Below are positions 21,228-30,732 of a DNA stretch of 64,000 nucleotides, in pieces (positions within the stretch are counted from its first letter, which is position 1; the number at the start of each line of letters is the position of its first letter). The position numbers and the translations under genes are program-made. The notes beneath the pieces are model-generated. The model was given only the letters and a program-made list of their open reading frames with translations. It had not been told where the DNA came from and searched no databases. The DNA comes from Hydrogenophaga sp. SL48 (GTDB lineage Bacteria > Pseudomonadota > Gammaproteobacteria > Burkholderiales > Burkholderiaceae_C), in contig NZ_CP063400.1 of assembly GCF_021729865.1 (NCBI RefSeq), positions 2,170,001 through 2,234,000 on the forward strand, read 5' to 3'.

Positions 21228-21587
21228 ATGCGACACCCAGCCTTCACCCTCAGCTTCTGCGCTGCCGCCAGCCTGCTGGCTGGCTGCGACATTCTGGGCA
21301 TCGAGACTGCCCCCCAGATTGCTGCCCGGAAAGAAGCCGAAGGCATGGCCATCGGCAGCGCCTGCCGCCATGCGATCCGCAGCGTCGAGGACTGCTTCCG
21401 CAGCAACCCCAAGGCCGGCAAGGCATCGGTGTTCGCCGGCTGGAAAGACATGGACCAGTACATGCGCGACAACCAGATCGTCGGCATGCCCTCCGACATC
21501 CCGCCCGAAGAAGCCGAGTCAGTCCCTGAAGTCGACGCGTCGGAAGGCCAGGGAACCGGACAGCCCGCCAAGGCCCGCAAATCCTGA
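21228..21587 (+). CDS. Small lipoprotein of unknown function
   Basis: This 119-residue protein has a signal peptide with a lipobox (LLAGC), so it is probably an outer-membrane or periplasmic lipoprotein. Two further Cys residues (SACRHAIRSVEDC) could form a disulfide. The C-terminus is acidic and low in complexity. The start at 21228 is chosen because it begins the signal peptide; the frame is open 31 codons upstream. Its stop is 14 bp from the convergent rlmD stop. I do not recognise a family. Confidence 0.75.
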   Translation: MRHPAFTLSFCAAASLLAGCDILGIETAPQIAARKEAEGMAIGSACRHAIRSVEDCFRSNPKAGKASVFAGWKDMDQYMRDNQIVGMPSDIPPEEAESVPEVDASEGQGTGQPAKARKS

Positions 21588-21601
21588 GCGCCGAGGCGTT
21601 C

Positions 21602-23056
21602 TCAGCGACCCGTTTTTTCGAGCTCGAACACCGCCATGCTTTCCACGTGCGCGGTGTGCGGGAACATGTTCACCACCCCCGCCGTCGTGCACCGGTAACC
21701 CGCCTGGTGCACCAGCAAGCCCGCATCGCGTGCGAGCGTGGCCGGGTTGCAGCTCACGTAGACGATGCGCTTCGGCGGCGTCCAGCTGCCACGCAACTCG
21801 GGCTGCAGGTGCAGGTCGGCCAGGGTCTTGGCCAGTGCAAACGCCCCTTCACGCGGTGGGTCCACCAACCATTTGTCGGCCACCCCATCGGCCACCAGCA
21901 ACTCGGGGGTCATCTCGAACAGGTTGCGGGCGGCAAACTGCGTGGGCGCCAGGGGCTGCGCCCTGCCCTGCTGGTTGAGCCCCAGGTTCTCGCGCGAGCG
22001 CGCCACCAGTGTCTCGCTGCCCTCGATGCCCAGCACCTCGCGCGCCATCGTGGCGATGGGCAGGGTGAAGTTGCCCAGACCACAGAACCAGTCGATCACG
22101 CGCTCGTGCTGTTGCGCGTCCAGCAGGCGCAGTGCGCGCGAGACCAGCACCCGGTTGATGTGCGGATTGACCTGGGTGAAGTCGGTCGGTTTGAACGGCA
22201 TGGTGATGCCGAACTCGGGCAGGCTATAGGACAGCTGCGGCACGTCGGCATCGAGCAGCTTCACCGTGTCCGGTCCCTTGGCCTGGAGCCACCACTGCAC
22301 GCCGTGTTCGGCGGCAAAGGCCCGCAGACGGGCCTGGTCACCGTCTGACAGCGGTTCCAGGTGGCGCAGCACCAGCGCGGTCACCTCGTCGCCGCAGGCG
22401 AGTTCAATCTGCGGACAGGTCTCGCGCGCGTCCATGCCGAAGATCAGGTCGCGCAGCGGCATCATCATCGCGTTCACGTGCGGTGGCAGCACGTGACAGA
22501 CCTTCATGTCGGCCACATAGCGGCTCTTGCGCTCGTGAAAGCCGATCAGCACCACGCCCTTCTTGTGCACATGGCGCACCGACAGGCGCGCCCGGTAACG
22601 GTAGCCCCAGGCCGGTCCTTCGATCGGGCGCAGCAGCATCTCGGCCTTGACCTTGCCCAGGTGCCAGAGGTTGTCCTCCAGCACGCGCTGTTTGACCGCC
22701 ACCTGCGCCGCCTCATGCAGGTGCTGCATCTTGCAGCCACCGCACGAGCCTTCGTGCAGCCCGAAGTTCGGGCAACCGGGTCGCACCCGCTGCGACGATT
22801 CACGGTGGATCGCCGTGACCACGCCGGCCTCCCAGTTGTTTTTCTTGCGGTGCACATTGACGCTGACCACCTCAAAAGGCAGTGCCCCGTCGATGAACAC
22901 CACCTTGCCGTCGGGTCGGCGGGCAATGCCCTGGGCATCGATGTCAAGGGATTCCACCGCCAGCCAGCCGTCGGGCAAGGCGGCATGGGGAGCGTGGGGC
23001 GCGTCGTCACGCGCGTTGGTCAGAAGGCTGTTGTCGTGGGCTTGGGGCGATGTCAT
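21602..23056 (-). CDS. rlmD: 23S rRNA (uracil-1939-C5)-methyltransferase
   Basis: This 484-residue SAM-dependent RNA m5U methyltransferase is of the RumA/RlmD type. An N-terminal TRAM domain (about 33-85) is followed by an iron-sulfur site (C95, C105, C108 and C187). The methyltransferase domain has [14 protein letters not shown] as SAM motif I and the catalytic Cys in [13 protein letters not shown]. Length is somewhat above the E. coli protein (433). The start at 23056 is the first ATG; no strong ribosome-binding site is seen. A repeat element separates it from the next gene on the same strand. Confidence 0.95.
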   Translation of the reverse strand: MTSPQAHDNSLLTNARDDAPHAPHAALPDGWLAVESLDIDAQGIARRPDGKVVFIDGALPFEVVSVNVHRKKNNWEAGVVTAIHRESSQRVRPGCPNFGLHEGSCGGCKMQHLHEAAQVAVKQRVLEDNLWHLGKVKAEMLLRPIEGPAWGYRYRARLSVRHVHKKGVVLIGFHERKSRYVADMKVCHVLPPHVNAMMMPLRDLIFGMDARETCPQIELACGDEVTALVLRHLEPLSDGDQARLRAFAAEHGVQWWLQAKGPDTVKLLDADVPQLSYSLPEFGITMPFKPTDFTQVNPHINRVLVSRALRLLDAQQHERVIDWFCGLGNFTLPIATMAREVLGIEGSETLVARSRENLGLNQQGRAQPLAPTQFAARNLFEMTPELLVADGVADKWLVDPPREGAFALAKTLADLHLQPELRGSWTPPKRIVYVSCNPATLARDAGLLVHQAGYRCTTAGVVNMFPHTAHVESMAVFELEKTGR

Positions 23057-23148
23057 GCCCCGATTGTCTCAGGACACAAGCGTGGGCCTGACCCGGGTTG
23101 CCAAAGAGGCAGACACCGGCCACTTGCGCTGAGCGAAGCGCCTGCGCC

Positions 23149-23227
23149 CAAAACGCGGCGGAACCGGCTTTGCCGGGCCGCATCGCGTTGCCCTCTTGGG
23201 GGTGACGCCAAAGGCGGCGCGGGGGTG
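23149..23227 (-). repeat. GC-rich 3'-end-associated repeat, copy 4 (behind the exonuclease gene)
   Basis: On the exonuclease strand it starts 8 bp after the stop with CCACCCCCGCGCCGCC, then a CCCCCAAGAGGG block, AACGCG and GCGGCCCGGC. The distal half, CGGAACCGGCTTTGCC in plus-strand reading, matches copy 1 almost base for base. Confidence 0.8.
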
Positions 23228-23235
23228 GGATCGAA

Positions 23236-24021
23236 TCAGCCCCAGGCCTTCAGGTACTCGTCCCAGTGGCTCTCGGTCGGCGCCAGGTTGCCCAGCGTCT
23301 CTTTCACGTAAGCGATTTCCTGTTCGTACTCGGCCTCTGTGAGACCACCACGCATCTTCTGGAAACGGCAATACACGAGGTAGGTGTTCATCACGTCGGT
23401 TTCGCAGTAACGGCGGATGTCGTCGGTCTGACCGGCCAGGTACTGCGCGTACACCTGCGAGCCGTCCATGCCCAGCTTGCCCGGGAAGCCGCAGAGCTTG
23501 GCCATGGCGTCCAGCGGCGCGTTGTTCTTGGGGCTGTACATCGCCAGCAGGTCCATCAGGTCGAGATGGCGCATGTGGTACCGGCTGATGTAGTTGTTCC
23601 ACTTGTATTCGCGGTCGTCCTCACCCATGTCCCAGTACTTGCTGGCCTCCACGCCGTGGCGCAAGCCCCGGTAGTGCAACACCGGCAGGTCGAACCCGCT
23701 GCCGTTCCAGCTCACCAGCTGCGGCTGGTGTTTTTCGATGCTGTTGAAAAAGGTCTGAACCACCTTGCCTTCGCTGGCGCCGTCCCGGTCCACGAAGGAG
23801 TGGATCCGCAGGCCCTCGGCGTTGCGGAACACCACGCTGATGACCAGGATGCGCTGCAGGTGCAGTGGCATGAAATCGCTCTGGCCTTTGTCCTTGCGCT
23901 CGGACAGCCAGGCCTCATGGACCTGCTCATCGGTGCTGCCGTCGGGTGCCCCACGGAGGGCCCGCAAGCCTTCCACGTCGGGGATCGACTCGATGTCGAA
24001 GACGAGGACCGGCCAGGCCAT
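23236..24021 (-). CDS. Predicted PolB-like 3'-5' exonuclease
   Basis: This 261-residue protein matches the predicted DnaQ-fold exonucleases related to the PolB proofreading domain. ExoI motif FDIESIPD (8-15), ExoII-like VSWNGSGFDLPVL and a later RRYCETDVMNTYLVY block supply the acidic residues. It probably degrades single-stranded DNA or RNA ends; the cellular role is not established. It starts 13 bp after nlpD on the same strand and may be read from the surE promoter. Confidence 0.88.
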   Translation of the reverse strand: MAWPVLVFDIESIPDVEGLRALRGAPDGSTDEQVHEAWLSERKDKGQSDFMPLHLQRILVISVVFRNAEGLRIHSFVDRDGASEGKVVQTFFNSIEKHQPQLVSWNGSGFDLPVLHYRGLRHGVEASKYWDMGEDDREYKWNNYISRYHMRHLDLMDLLAMYSPKNNAPLDAMAKLCGFPGKLGMDGSQVYAQYLAGQTDDIRRYCETDVMNTYLVYCRFQKMRGGLTEAEYEQEIAYVKETLGNLAPTESHWDEYLKAWG

Positions 24022-24034
24022 GCGCTGGCCCGGA

Positions 24035-24949
24035 TCAGCGCTTGGGCAGGTGGGCCAGCGGATCGACCGGCTTGCCCTGGCGCCGCACCTCGAAGTGCAG
24101 CTTCACGCGGTCCGAGTCGCTGCTGCCCATTTCGGCGATGCGCTGGCCTTGCTTGACCGTCTGGTCTTCGCGCACCAGCAGCGCCTGATTGTGGGCGTAG
24201 GCGGTGAGGTAGGTGTTGTTGTGCTTGAGGATGATCAGGTTGCCGTAGCCGCGCAGGCCGGCACCGGCATACACCACGCGGCCGTCTGCGGCGGCCAGCA
24301 CCGGGTCGCCGACCTTGCCCGCGATCGAGACGCCTTTGTTTTTGCTCTCGTCGAAGTTGGACACGACGGTGCCTTGCGCTGGCCACACGAAGCTGACCTC
24401 GTCCGCACCCGCCACAGGTTCAGGTGCCGTGGCGGGCGCGACGAGGGTCGGGGCCCCTGCCACGGGAGCACCCGGTGTCGCCGGGACGGGGGGCGTGGCA
24501 CCCGCCACCGGCGGCGTCAGCGGACGGGCAACCACACCTGGCGCGGTCACGGGGGCCGAGGTCACCGCAGCAGAATTGGGTGCCGCCGGGTTGGCGGCCG
24601 GCGGCGCCACCCGCAGCACCTGCCCGACTTCGATCAGGTTGGGGTTTGTAAGGTTGTTCCAAGCCTGCACATCGCGCGGTGCCTGACCCGCTTCCAGCGC
24701 GATCCGGTACAGGGTGTCACCCGGCCGCACGGTGTAGTAGCCGGGTTTACCGGCGTTCTCGGCGCCTGGCAAGGGCTTGATTTCGGCGCCGGCGCGGGTT
24801 CGGTCTTCGACCGGCGCGGGCTGGTTCAGCTTTCTCGTGGAGCACCCCGCCGTCAACAGAAGCCCGCCCATCACCGCCCAGAGGGCCACACCGCGCCAAC
24901 GCGCTCGTCCGGCACCGTCGGGCGCCATCATCAAATTCCGCTTGTTCAT
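24035..24949 (-). CDS. nlpD: NlpD-like lipoprotein, LysM plus degenerate M23 (LytM) domain
   Basis: This 304-residue envelope lipoprotein probably activates a septal amidase. The signal peptide has lipobox LTAGC. A LysM domain (about 62-108; YYTVRPGDTLYRIAL) binds peptidoglycan. A Pro/Ala/Thr linker (about 110-180) leads to an M23/LytM fold (about 190-300). The first zinc motif GxHxGxD is replaced by NKGVSIAG, while HFEVR remains. The domain is therefore probably non-catalytic, as in E. coli NlpD. It lies in the classic surE-pcm-nlpD order, but rpoS does not follow. Confidence 0.93.
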   Translation of the reverse strand: MNKRNLMMAPDGAGRARWRGVALWAVMGGLLLTAGCSTRKLNQPAPVEDRTRAGAEIKPLPGAENAGKPGYYTVRPGDTLYRIALEAGQAPRDVQAWNNLTNPNLIEVGQVLRVAPPAANPAAPNSAAVTSAPVTAPGVVARPLTPPVAGATPPVPATPGAPVAGAPTLVAPATAPEPVAGADEVSFVWPAQGTVVSNFDESKNKGVSIAGKVGDPVLAAADGRVVYAGAGLRGYGNLIILKHNNTYLTAYAHNQALLVREDQTVKQGQRIAEMGSSDSDRVKLHFEVRRQGKPVDPLAHLPKR

Positions 24950-25035
24950 CACTGGTTCCCACCTGATTGTCAGACCCGGTCTGATCCCGGGTGCTGGCTG
25001 TCCAAAGCCCGCTGCCGCACAGGGCAGAAGGAGCT

Positions 25036-25881
25036 TCACGCAATGCCCGATTTTAGAGGCACGAACAGCACCGGCTCCAGCACCGAGCGAACACATCCCT
25101 GAGCGGTCTTGTCGATCACGACGAGATGCTGCTGGCCATCTGCCGTCACGGCCGGCGCCACCAGCCGGCCACCCACCGCCAGCTGGTCGATCCAGGCTTG
25201 TGGCACATCGTTCCCTCCCGCCGCAGCCACGATGCCGGCGTACGGCGCGCCCTGGGGATAGCCCAGCATGCCATCGCCAAACAGCAGGTGCAGGTTCGCC
25301 ACGCGGAAAGCCCGCAGGTTGTCCCGGGCCTTGTCGTGCAGGCCCCGAAGCCGCTCCATGCTGTACACCTCCCTGGCCAAGTGGCTCAACACCGCCGCCT
25401 GGTAGCCGCAACCGGTGCCGATGTCGAGCACACGGCCCAGCTTCTCTTCGCGCCCCTGGCACAGCAACTCCAGCATGCGCGCCACCACGCTCGGCTTGGA
25501 AATGGTCTGCCCCAGACCAATGGGCAGGCTCGTGTCTTCATAGGCCTGGTTGGCCAGCGCGGTGTCCACGAAACGGTGCCGCTCCACGGCCTGCATCGCC
25601 GCCAGCACCCCCGCGTGCACGATGCCCTGCCCCTGCAGCTTGCGCACCATCGCGGTCCGCACGGCGACCGAATCCATGCCCACGCCCACTGGAGCGGTGT
25701 GGCCGGCGGCCCGGGTACCCGGAGCAGGCGCCGCCGTCACGGGGCGCAACGCCGCCAAGGCACCCGGCTTGTGGACCGGCGGTGCAGGGGCTGTGTCCAG
25801 GCGCGCCGGAAACGCGGGGCGCGGCCGGGGCGTGGCCGCAGCGGTGGACAGCTTGCCGATGGGCGGCAGAGTGCGTTTCAA
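25036..25881 (-). CDS. pcm: Protein-L-isoaspartate O-methyltransferase
   Basis: This 281-residue enzyme methylates L-isoaspartyl residues to start repair of damaged proteins. The catalytic region is [20 protein letters not shown] and SAM motif I is [15 protein letters not shown]. The family core is about 210 residues; here a Pro/Ala-rich extension of about 70 residues precedes it. The start overlaps the surE stop by 4 bp, which supports the long start. It belongs to the surE-pcm-nlpD cluster. Confidence 0.96.
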   Translation of the reverse strand: MKRTLPPIGKLSTAAATPRPRPAFPARLDTAPAPPVHKPGALAALRPVTAAPAPGTRAAGHTAPVGVGMDSVAVRTAMVRKLQGQGIVHAGVLAAMQAVERHRFVDTALANQAYEDTSLPIGLGQTISKPSVVARMLELLCQGREEKLGRVLDIGTGCGYQAAVLSHLAREVYSMERLRGLHDKARDNLRAFRVANLHLLFGDGMLGYPQGAPYAGIVAAAGGNDVPQAWIDQLAVGGRLVAPAVTADGQQHLVVIDKTAQGCVRSVLEPVLFVPLKSGIA

Positions 25882-26654
25882 CGTGCGCCCCCACCCATGG
25901 CGGCGGCCGTGGGCGCCCAGTACGGCAGCGTATCGTGGTCCGTCAGGTCGACCTTCAGCGGCGTGATGCTGGCAAACCCCTGGGCGGTGGCATGGAAATC
26001 GGTGCCCTCAGCGTCGTCCTTGGCCGGGCCGGCGCTGCCGATCCAGTACATGGTGTCGCCGCGCGGGCTGGTCTGGGTGATCACCTGCTCGGCCGCGTGC
26101 CGGCGCCCCAGGCGCGCCACTTTGAAGCCCTTGAGCTCGCTGGCCGGCCGGCAAGGAATGTTCACATTCAGCAGCCAGGGTGCGCTGCGGTGTGCCGCGT
26201 CGGGCAGCGAGGGCATAAGCTGCTGCACCAGCTCCGCCGCCTTTTGTGCGGCCACGTCCAGGTGCGCCCAGCCGCGCTCGGTCTGAGAAAACGCGATGGC
26301 CGGGATGCCGAAGAGGTAGCCCTCCATGGCCGCGCCCACGGTGCCGGAGTAAATGGTGTCGTCCCCCATGTTGGCGCCGTTGTTGATGCCCGAGACCACC
26401 AGGTCGGGCCGGTAGCCCAGCAAACCGGTGAGCGCGATGTGCACACAGTCGGCGGGCGTGCCGTTCACATAGCGAAACCCGTTGGCGGCCGTGTGCACGT
26501 ACAGCGGCGAATGCAGGGTCAATGCGTTGGACTTGGCGCTGTTGTTGTGCTCGGGGGCCACCACCTCCACCTCGGCCAGACCCTTCAGGGCTTCGTACAG
26601 GGCCACGATGCCCGGCGCCTGGAAGCCATCGTCGTTGGAGATGAGGATTTTCAT
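25878..26654 (-). CDS. surE: 5'/3'-nucleotidase SurE
   Basis: This 258-residue metal-dependent phosphatase dephosphorylates nucleoside monophosphates. The N-terminal [11 protein letters not shown] carries the metal-binding D8/D9 pair. [26 protein letters not shown], read in parts, gives further active-site residues. It is the first gene of the surE-pcm-nlpD group and diverges from the quinone oxidoreductase across 145 bp. Confidence 0.97.
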   Translation of the reverse strand: MKILISNDDGFQAPGIVALYEALKGLAEVEVVAPEHNNSAKSNALTLHSPLYVHTAANGFRYVNGTPADCVHIALTGLLGYRPDLVVSGINNGANMGDDTIYSGTVGAAMEGYLFGIPAIAFSQTERGWAHLDVAAQKAAELVQQLMPSLPDAAHRSAPWLLNVNIPCRPASELKGFKVARLGRRHAAEQVITQTSPRGDTMYWIGSAGPAKDDAEGTDFHATAQGFASITPLKVDLTDHDTLPYWAPTAAAMGGGAR

Positions 26655-26799
26655 GAGCAGGATTCTAGGCGCCCTGCCGCGCTTTCACCGCCGCGCGCCC
26701 CGGGTCGCGCGAGGGACAAAACCACGCCCGGCCGCCCACCCGGCAGGCCCGTGCGTGCCTATCATGGCCCCTCTGAAAACACCAACCGGAGACCACCCG

Positions 26800-27786
26800 A
26801 TGCATGCCTGGCTTTGTGAAAACCCCGTGGGCGTGGATGCCCTGAGCTGGAAAGAGCTGCCCACGCCCACCCCCGGACCGGGGCAGGTGCTGCTTCAAAT
26901 CCAGGCGGCCAGCCTCAACTTTCCCGACCTGCTCATCGTGCAGAACAAGTACCAGATGAAGCCGCCACTGCCGTTCGTGCCGGGTTCGGAATACGCGGGC
27001 GTGGTGAGCGCCGTGGGCGACGGCGTGAAGCACCTGCAGGTGGGTCAGAGCGTGGCGTGCCTGAGCGGCACCGGTGGTTTCGGCACCCACACGCTGGCCC
27101 CGGCTGCGCTGTGCATGCCGCTCCCGCCGGGGTTTCCGCCGGTCGACGCGGCCGCCTTCATCATGATCTACGCCACCTCGTGGCACGCCCTGATGGACCG
27201 CGCCGCGCTCAAGGCCGGCGAAACCGTGCTGGTCCTGGGCGCGGCCGGTGGCGTGGGCACGGCCGCCATCCAGCTCGCCAAGGCGGCGGGTGCGCGCGTG
27301 ATCGCCGCCGCCTCCAGCGAGGACAAGTGCGCCCTGTGCCGGCAGCTGGGCGCGGACGAGGTCATCAACTACAGCGTGCACAAGCCACAGACCACGCTGC
27401 GCGACGAGATCAAGCGGCTGACCGACGGCAAGGGCCCCGATGTGATCTACGACCCGGTGGGCGGCGACTTCGCCGAACCGGCCTTCCGTTCCATCGCCTG
27501 GCGCGGGCGCTACCTGGTCGTGGGCTTTGCCAGCGGCCCCATCCCCAGCCTGCCACTGAACCTGGCGCTGCTCAAAGGCGCGAGCATCGTGGGGGTGTTC
27601 TGGGGCGATTTCGCCAAACGCGAGCCGCAGGCGAATGCGCAGATGATGCAGACCCTTGCCGCCATGTACATGAAGGGCCAGATCAAGCCGGTGATCGACC
27701 AGACCCTGCCCATGAGCGAGCTGCCCAGGGCCTACGCCATCATGGGTTCGCGCTCGGTCAAGGGCAAATTGGTGATGGTGAACTGA
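26800..27786 (+). CDS. NADPH:quinone oxidoreductase (MDR superfamily, zinc-free)
   Basis: This 328-residue medium-chain dehydrogenase/reductase has an N-terminal GroES-like domain (PFVPGSEYAGVV at about 61-72) and a nucleotide-binding motif VLVLGAAGGVGTAAIQLA. No zinc-binding cysteine set is present, so it is of the quinone oxidoreductase/crotonyl-CoA reductase type rather than an alcohol dehydrogenase. The start at 26800 has GGAG at 8 nt and the family N-terminus. A terminator follows directly. The substrate is not predictable. Confidence 0.93.
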   Translation: MHAWLCENPVGVDALSWKELPTPTPGPGQVLLQIQAASLNFPDLLIVQNKYQMKPPLPFVPGSEYAGVVSAVGDGVKHLQVGQSVACLSGTGGFGTHTLAPAALCMPLPPGFPPVDAAAFIMIYATSWHALMDRAALKAGETVLVLGAAGGVGTAAIQLAKAAGARVIAAASSEDKCALCRQLGADEVINYSVHKPQTTLRDEIKRLTDGKGPDVIYDPVGGDFAEPAFRSIAWRGRYLVVGFASGPIPSLPLNLALLKGASIVGVFWGDFAKREPQANAQMMQTLAAMYMKGQIKPVIDQTLPMSELPRAYAIMGSRSVKGKLVMVN

Positions 27787-27803
27787 AATCGCGACCAGAA
27801 ACG

Positions 27804-27831
27804 ACAAAGCCCGGTGAAAACCGGGCTTTGT
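27804..27831. terminator. Symmetric terminator after the quinone oxidoreductase
   Basis: ACAAAGCCCGG and CCGGGCTTTGT form an 11-bp stem around TGAAAA with A and T flanks, usable in both directions. It ends 10 bp before the left attachment-site repeat. Confidence 0.88.
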
Positions 27832-27841
27832 GTGTGATTCA

Positions 27842-27860
27842 TTTGGGGTGGCTGATGGGG
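27842..27860 (-). repeat. Left attachment-site repeat (tRNA-His 3' end core)
   Basis: TTTGGGGTGGCTGATGGGG is identical to 37199-37217. On the minus strand it is the last 17 nt of tRNA-His including CCA. The rest of the 27787-28225 gap beyond this site and the terminator shows no gene I can support. Confidence 0.85.
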
Positions 27861-28225
27861 GACCATCGGCCATCTACGAACCCCAGTGTTTTCGCGGCTT
27901 TCCGGCCGGTGCGACACGGGTCTGGGATACAGATTGTGTGACAAGCGCGCACGCAATACAGCATCAATCTCAGTGCGCCTGTTGTGTTTTCACAACGCTC
28001 GACAGGCCGCTACGCATCATGTGCGTCCCAGGCGCGCCTATCAGTCGCAGCCGTTCGCGCGTTGAAGTTGAACTCTGTCCGCGCCATCGTGAGCGCGTCG
28101 GTGGTCAAAGAGGCAACCGGAACGCGCCAAAGCGCTGGAGGCCGAGGTGGCTTCAAATGAAGCAAGTGGGAGGGAGCTCCACGCCTCGCAACAACAGGGG
28201 CACCAAAAGCCAAGCCCAAAATACC

Positions 28226-29083
28226 TTAAACCGGCCTGAAGAGAGTCTTGACCGAAATCTTGGCCTGCAGTGAGGCCAAGAGTTGCGCGAGTTCAATGCG
28301 CGCCTCAGCCTGTAGACCAAGGGATGCGGCAATACCGTCAGCATCGGTGCTGACTCGCGCACTCATCGCAAGGCGCAGCTCCCCCAATTCGCCGTTCGGT
28401 CTAAAACTATACGCGTGCAAGTGCATCGAGTCCCCCAGCATCGCTGGGTTCTTAAGGTGGTCGAACCTAAACTCCCGCGACATGTACGCGAGAAGCTTGT
28501 CCTGAACTATCAGTACGAGCTTCTTGTTAATGTGCTCGAACGTCTGAACCTTGTGGTGCATCTGGACCAAGATGGTTTTCGCGGTCATCTTCCAGTTCAT
28601 GCCGAAGGGCTTAGTGGAGTTCTCGGCTTCGTCTGCACGCGGTAGTCCCAACTCTCGCAGTAGGCGCTGTCGCTCGGGCCATACAGTGCCCGTTGTGTCG
28701 AGCGTCTGGAGCTCAATCCCGACGAAGTCCTTCACTACACCGTCCCGAGCCGACACCAGAAAATAATCCACGCTGCCACCGGGCACCGACACCTCGGACA
28801 CCACGTGCAGCTCGTTCCCGGGCTCGTGATTCGTCAGCAAGTGAAGGCAGTCCGTAAAAATCTGGCCCCGGTCAATGAGTCGTGTGGGGCAGATGAGTAC
28901 CGCTTCAGGAGGTGCTGCGCCGTAGAGGACTGTGCATGAACCAATTGACACGCCAGGGTCCGACTTTCGCACCTTGTAGCAGCGCTTCTTCAGGAACGGG
29001 CACTGTTGTTCCGCAACGACTTGCTGCCAGTCAACCACCTTGCTGGTCGCGGCGTGGCCAAAGAGTTCTACGACCTTGCTCAT
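28226..29083 (-). CDS. NotI-like type II restriction endonuclease
   Basis: This 285-residue protein has four N-terminal cysteines, C28, C35, C50 and C65 (CPFLKKRC, GSC, ICP). This matches the Cys4 iron site known from NotI. The nuclease core has D106 in SVDYF, then E124 and Q126 in GIELQ. That is an ExQ variant of the PD-(D/E)xK site, the same variant described for NotI. It overlaps the methyltransferase stop by 4 bp. Recognition of a GC-only octamer such as GCGGCCGC is inferred from the family and not shown by the sequence. Confidence 0.8.
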   Translation of the reverse strand: MSKVVELFGHAATSKVVDWQQVVAEQQCPFLKKRCYKVRKSDPGVSIGSCTVLYGAAPPEAVLICPTRLIDRGQIFTDCLHLLTNHEPGNELHVVSEVSVPGGSVDYFLVSARDGVVKDFVGIELQTLDTTGTVWPERQRLLRELGLPRADEAENSTKPFGMNWKMTAKTILVQMHHKVQTFEHINKKLVLIVQDKLLAYMSREFRFDHLKNPAMLGDSMHLHAYSFRPNGELGELRLAMSARVSTDADGIAASLGLQAEARIELAQLLASLQAKISVKTLFRPV

Positions 29084-30192
29084 AGAAGCGCGTCGCAGCG
29101 GTTGCGCGCGAGTTCAAGGTAGCTCGTCGAAATGTCGATGCCGACTGATTTCCGTCCCAAGCTCCGCGCGGCGTACAGGGTGGTACCTGTTCCACAGAAC
29201 GGGTCCAGCGCAATGCCGCCAACAGGGCAAGTCGCAAGGAGTGGGCGCCGACAAAGGTCTACGGGGTACGGCGCGAAGTGAGTTGAGCGTCCCTGCGTAT
29301 CCTCAGGAATGATGTCCCACACGTCGCCGGGCTTACTGCCGTTCGGGTGGTACTTCAAAAAGTAGAACCCTTTGTCTCGCAATTCCTTCGCGCGACCGGA
29401 AAGCTTCTCGCTGTCGGAGTGCGTGGTCCTCTGTTGACCACGAATAACCATTCTGAAGTCGGAAAGCTTGCCGGCTGCCACGTCCCCGAGAATTTTTTCT
29501 AAGCCGTCGAGGGCATTGCGCTTCTCGTCGAGCGAGAGGCCCGTAGAGAGTTCGAGTTGCCGCTTGTACCTGACTCCAGATACACCGGTCGCAGACACGA
29601 CCGCGCCATTCACAATCTGAGCTTCGCGGGGCTTGGAGCGAATGGCATCCGCATCGTAAAAATAACCTTTGGGCTGCTTGACGAAGTGGAACAGAGGTTC
29701 ATGGACGTTCGCCAGCCTGTCCTTACTGTTGTCCATGCCGCCCTTAAGCTTGTTCCAGATGACGCTGTTTCGCAGCGTCCACCCTTGAGAGTCGGTCAGT
29801 GCGAAAGCTACCCGCCAAGGAACACCGACAAGACCTTTGCCAGCATAACTATCGCCCAAGTTCAACCAGAAAGACCCCGTCGGCTTCAAAACACGCTTCA
29901 CCTCCGCGCAAATGGCAACGAGGTTCTGCACATACTCCCGGTAGTCCAACTCCAAACCAATCCCGCCGTTCTCATATTCCCGCTTGCCCCAATACGGAGG
30001 GGAGGTCATGACGAAGTCGACTGAGTCGGCAGGAAGGTCCTTAAGCACCTGGAGTGCATCCCCGGCGAGAAGTAGGGGTTGCGTCGAGTCCGCTGCGGAA
30101 TATGCCGAAAACGCCTTGCCGAACCCGCCAGAGGCAATGCCGGTTGGTTTGGGCTTCGTCTCGAACTTGACGGGAGATTTCAGTGGCTGCAT
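29080..30192 (-). CDS. DNA methyltransferase, beta-class (N4-cytosine or N6-adenine)
   Basis: This 370-residue SAM-dependent DNA methyltransferase has catalytic motif IV first (TSPPYWG, 63-69) and motif I near the C-terminus (LDPFCGTGTT, 329-338). That order is the beta class. SPPY is typical of N4-cytosine enzymes. It is translated first and overlaps the endonuclease start as ATGA, so protection would precede cutting. It probably protects the site cut by the NotI-like enzyme. Pairing is inferred from the overlap. Confidence 0.92.
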   Translation of the reverse strand: MQPLKSPVKFETKPKPTGIASGGFGKAFSAYSAADSTQPLLLAGDALQVLKDLPADSVDFVMTSPPYWGKREYENGGIGLELDYREYVQNLVAICAEVKRVLKPTGSFWLNLGDSYAGKGLVGVPWRVAFALTDSQGWTLRNSVIWNKLKGGMDNSKDRLANVHEPLFHFVKQPKGYFYDADAIRSKPREAQIVNGAVVSATGVSGVRYKRQLELSTGLSLDEKRNALDGLEKILGDVAAGKLSDFRMVIRGQQRTTHSDSEKLSGRAKELRDKGFYFLKYHPNGSKPGDVWDIIPEDTQGRSTHFAPYPVDLCRRPLLATCPVGGIALDPFCGTGTTLYAARSLGRKSVGIDISTSYLELARNRCDALL

Positions 30193-30732
30193 GAGTTGAT
30201 GATACCGGCAGGTCTCATTTAGACCGGCTTGGCTTGCACTGGCAGCTGACCAAGCTGGACTTTTTGGGGCTACTCATCGGCGTTTATGCCTGCGCAAGGT
30301 GGCTTGAACAAGAAGCCCCCGAGGTTGACTAGGGTCCTCTTCAGGTCCAGGTTCATCCAGCGGTTCGCATTCTTGGTCTTTTCGGAAGCGGCCCTCCCCG
30401 GGCAGCCATTCCCCACAAACTTACCGTGCAACAGGTGTGTTTCACGGTCCACCGTGGCCGAGTGCGATGGCCGCGCGACGCAAACAGCGCGTGCCTATAC
30501 GGCTTATCCATCAACCTTTTGGAGAAGCCCAAATGAAGCCTTCCATCCTGCCCAGGCAGGCCCTGAGTACGACACACACCCCTGCAATCTGCGATAGCGG
30601 GTCTCAAACGTCGAAAACCCGCGCCAATACTGGCTTTGCGCGGTCCACAACCCCAAATGAAGCGGTCCACATTTGTGGCCTCCTAGCCAGCTCACCCAGT
30701 GTTGGCGCGGCGTTGGGCATGGGGAGCCAGCT
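30193..30732. other. 540-bp region without a supportable gene
   Basis: This is the divergent gap between the methyltransferase and the mobilization genes. Several short frames exist, but none resembles a known protein or has a convincing start. It must hold the promoters of both transcription units, and oriT is expected here because it is the longest gap next to the relaxase operon. I cannot identify a nic site by eye. Confidence 0.4.

Noticed and set aside
24950..25462. N-terminal extension of nlpD across pcm
   Set aside because: The extra residues are pcm read in another frame. The lipoprotein signal peptide begins at 24949.
27844..27860. Possible complete tRNA-His at the left end of the element
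   Set aside because: Only the last 17 nt match; the sequence diverges before the T-arm, so it is an attachment-site remnant, not a gene.
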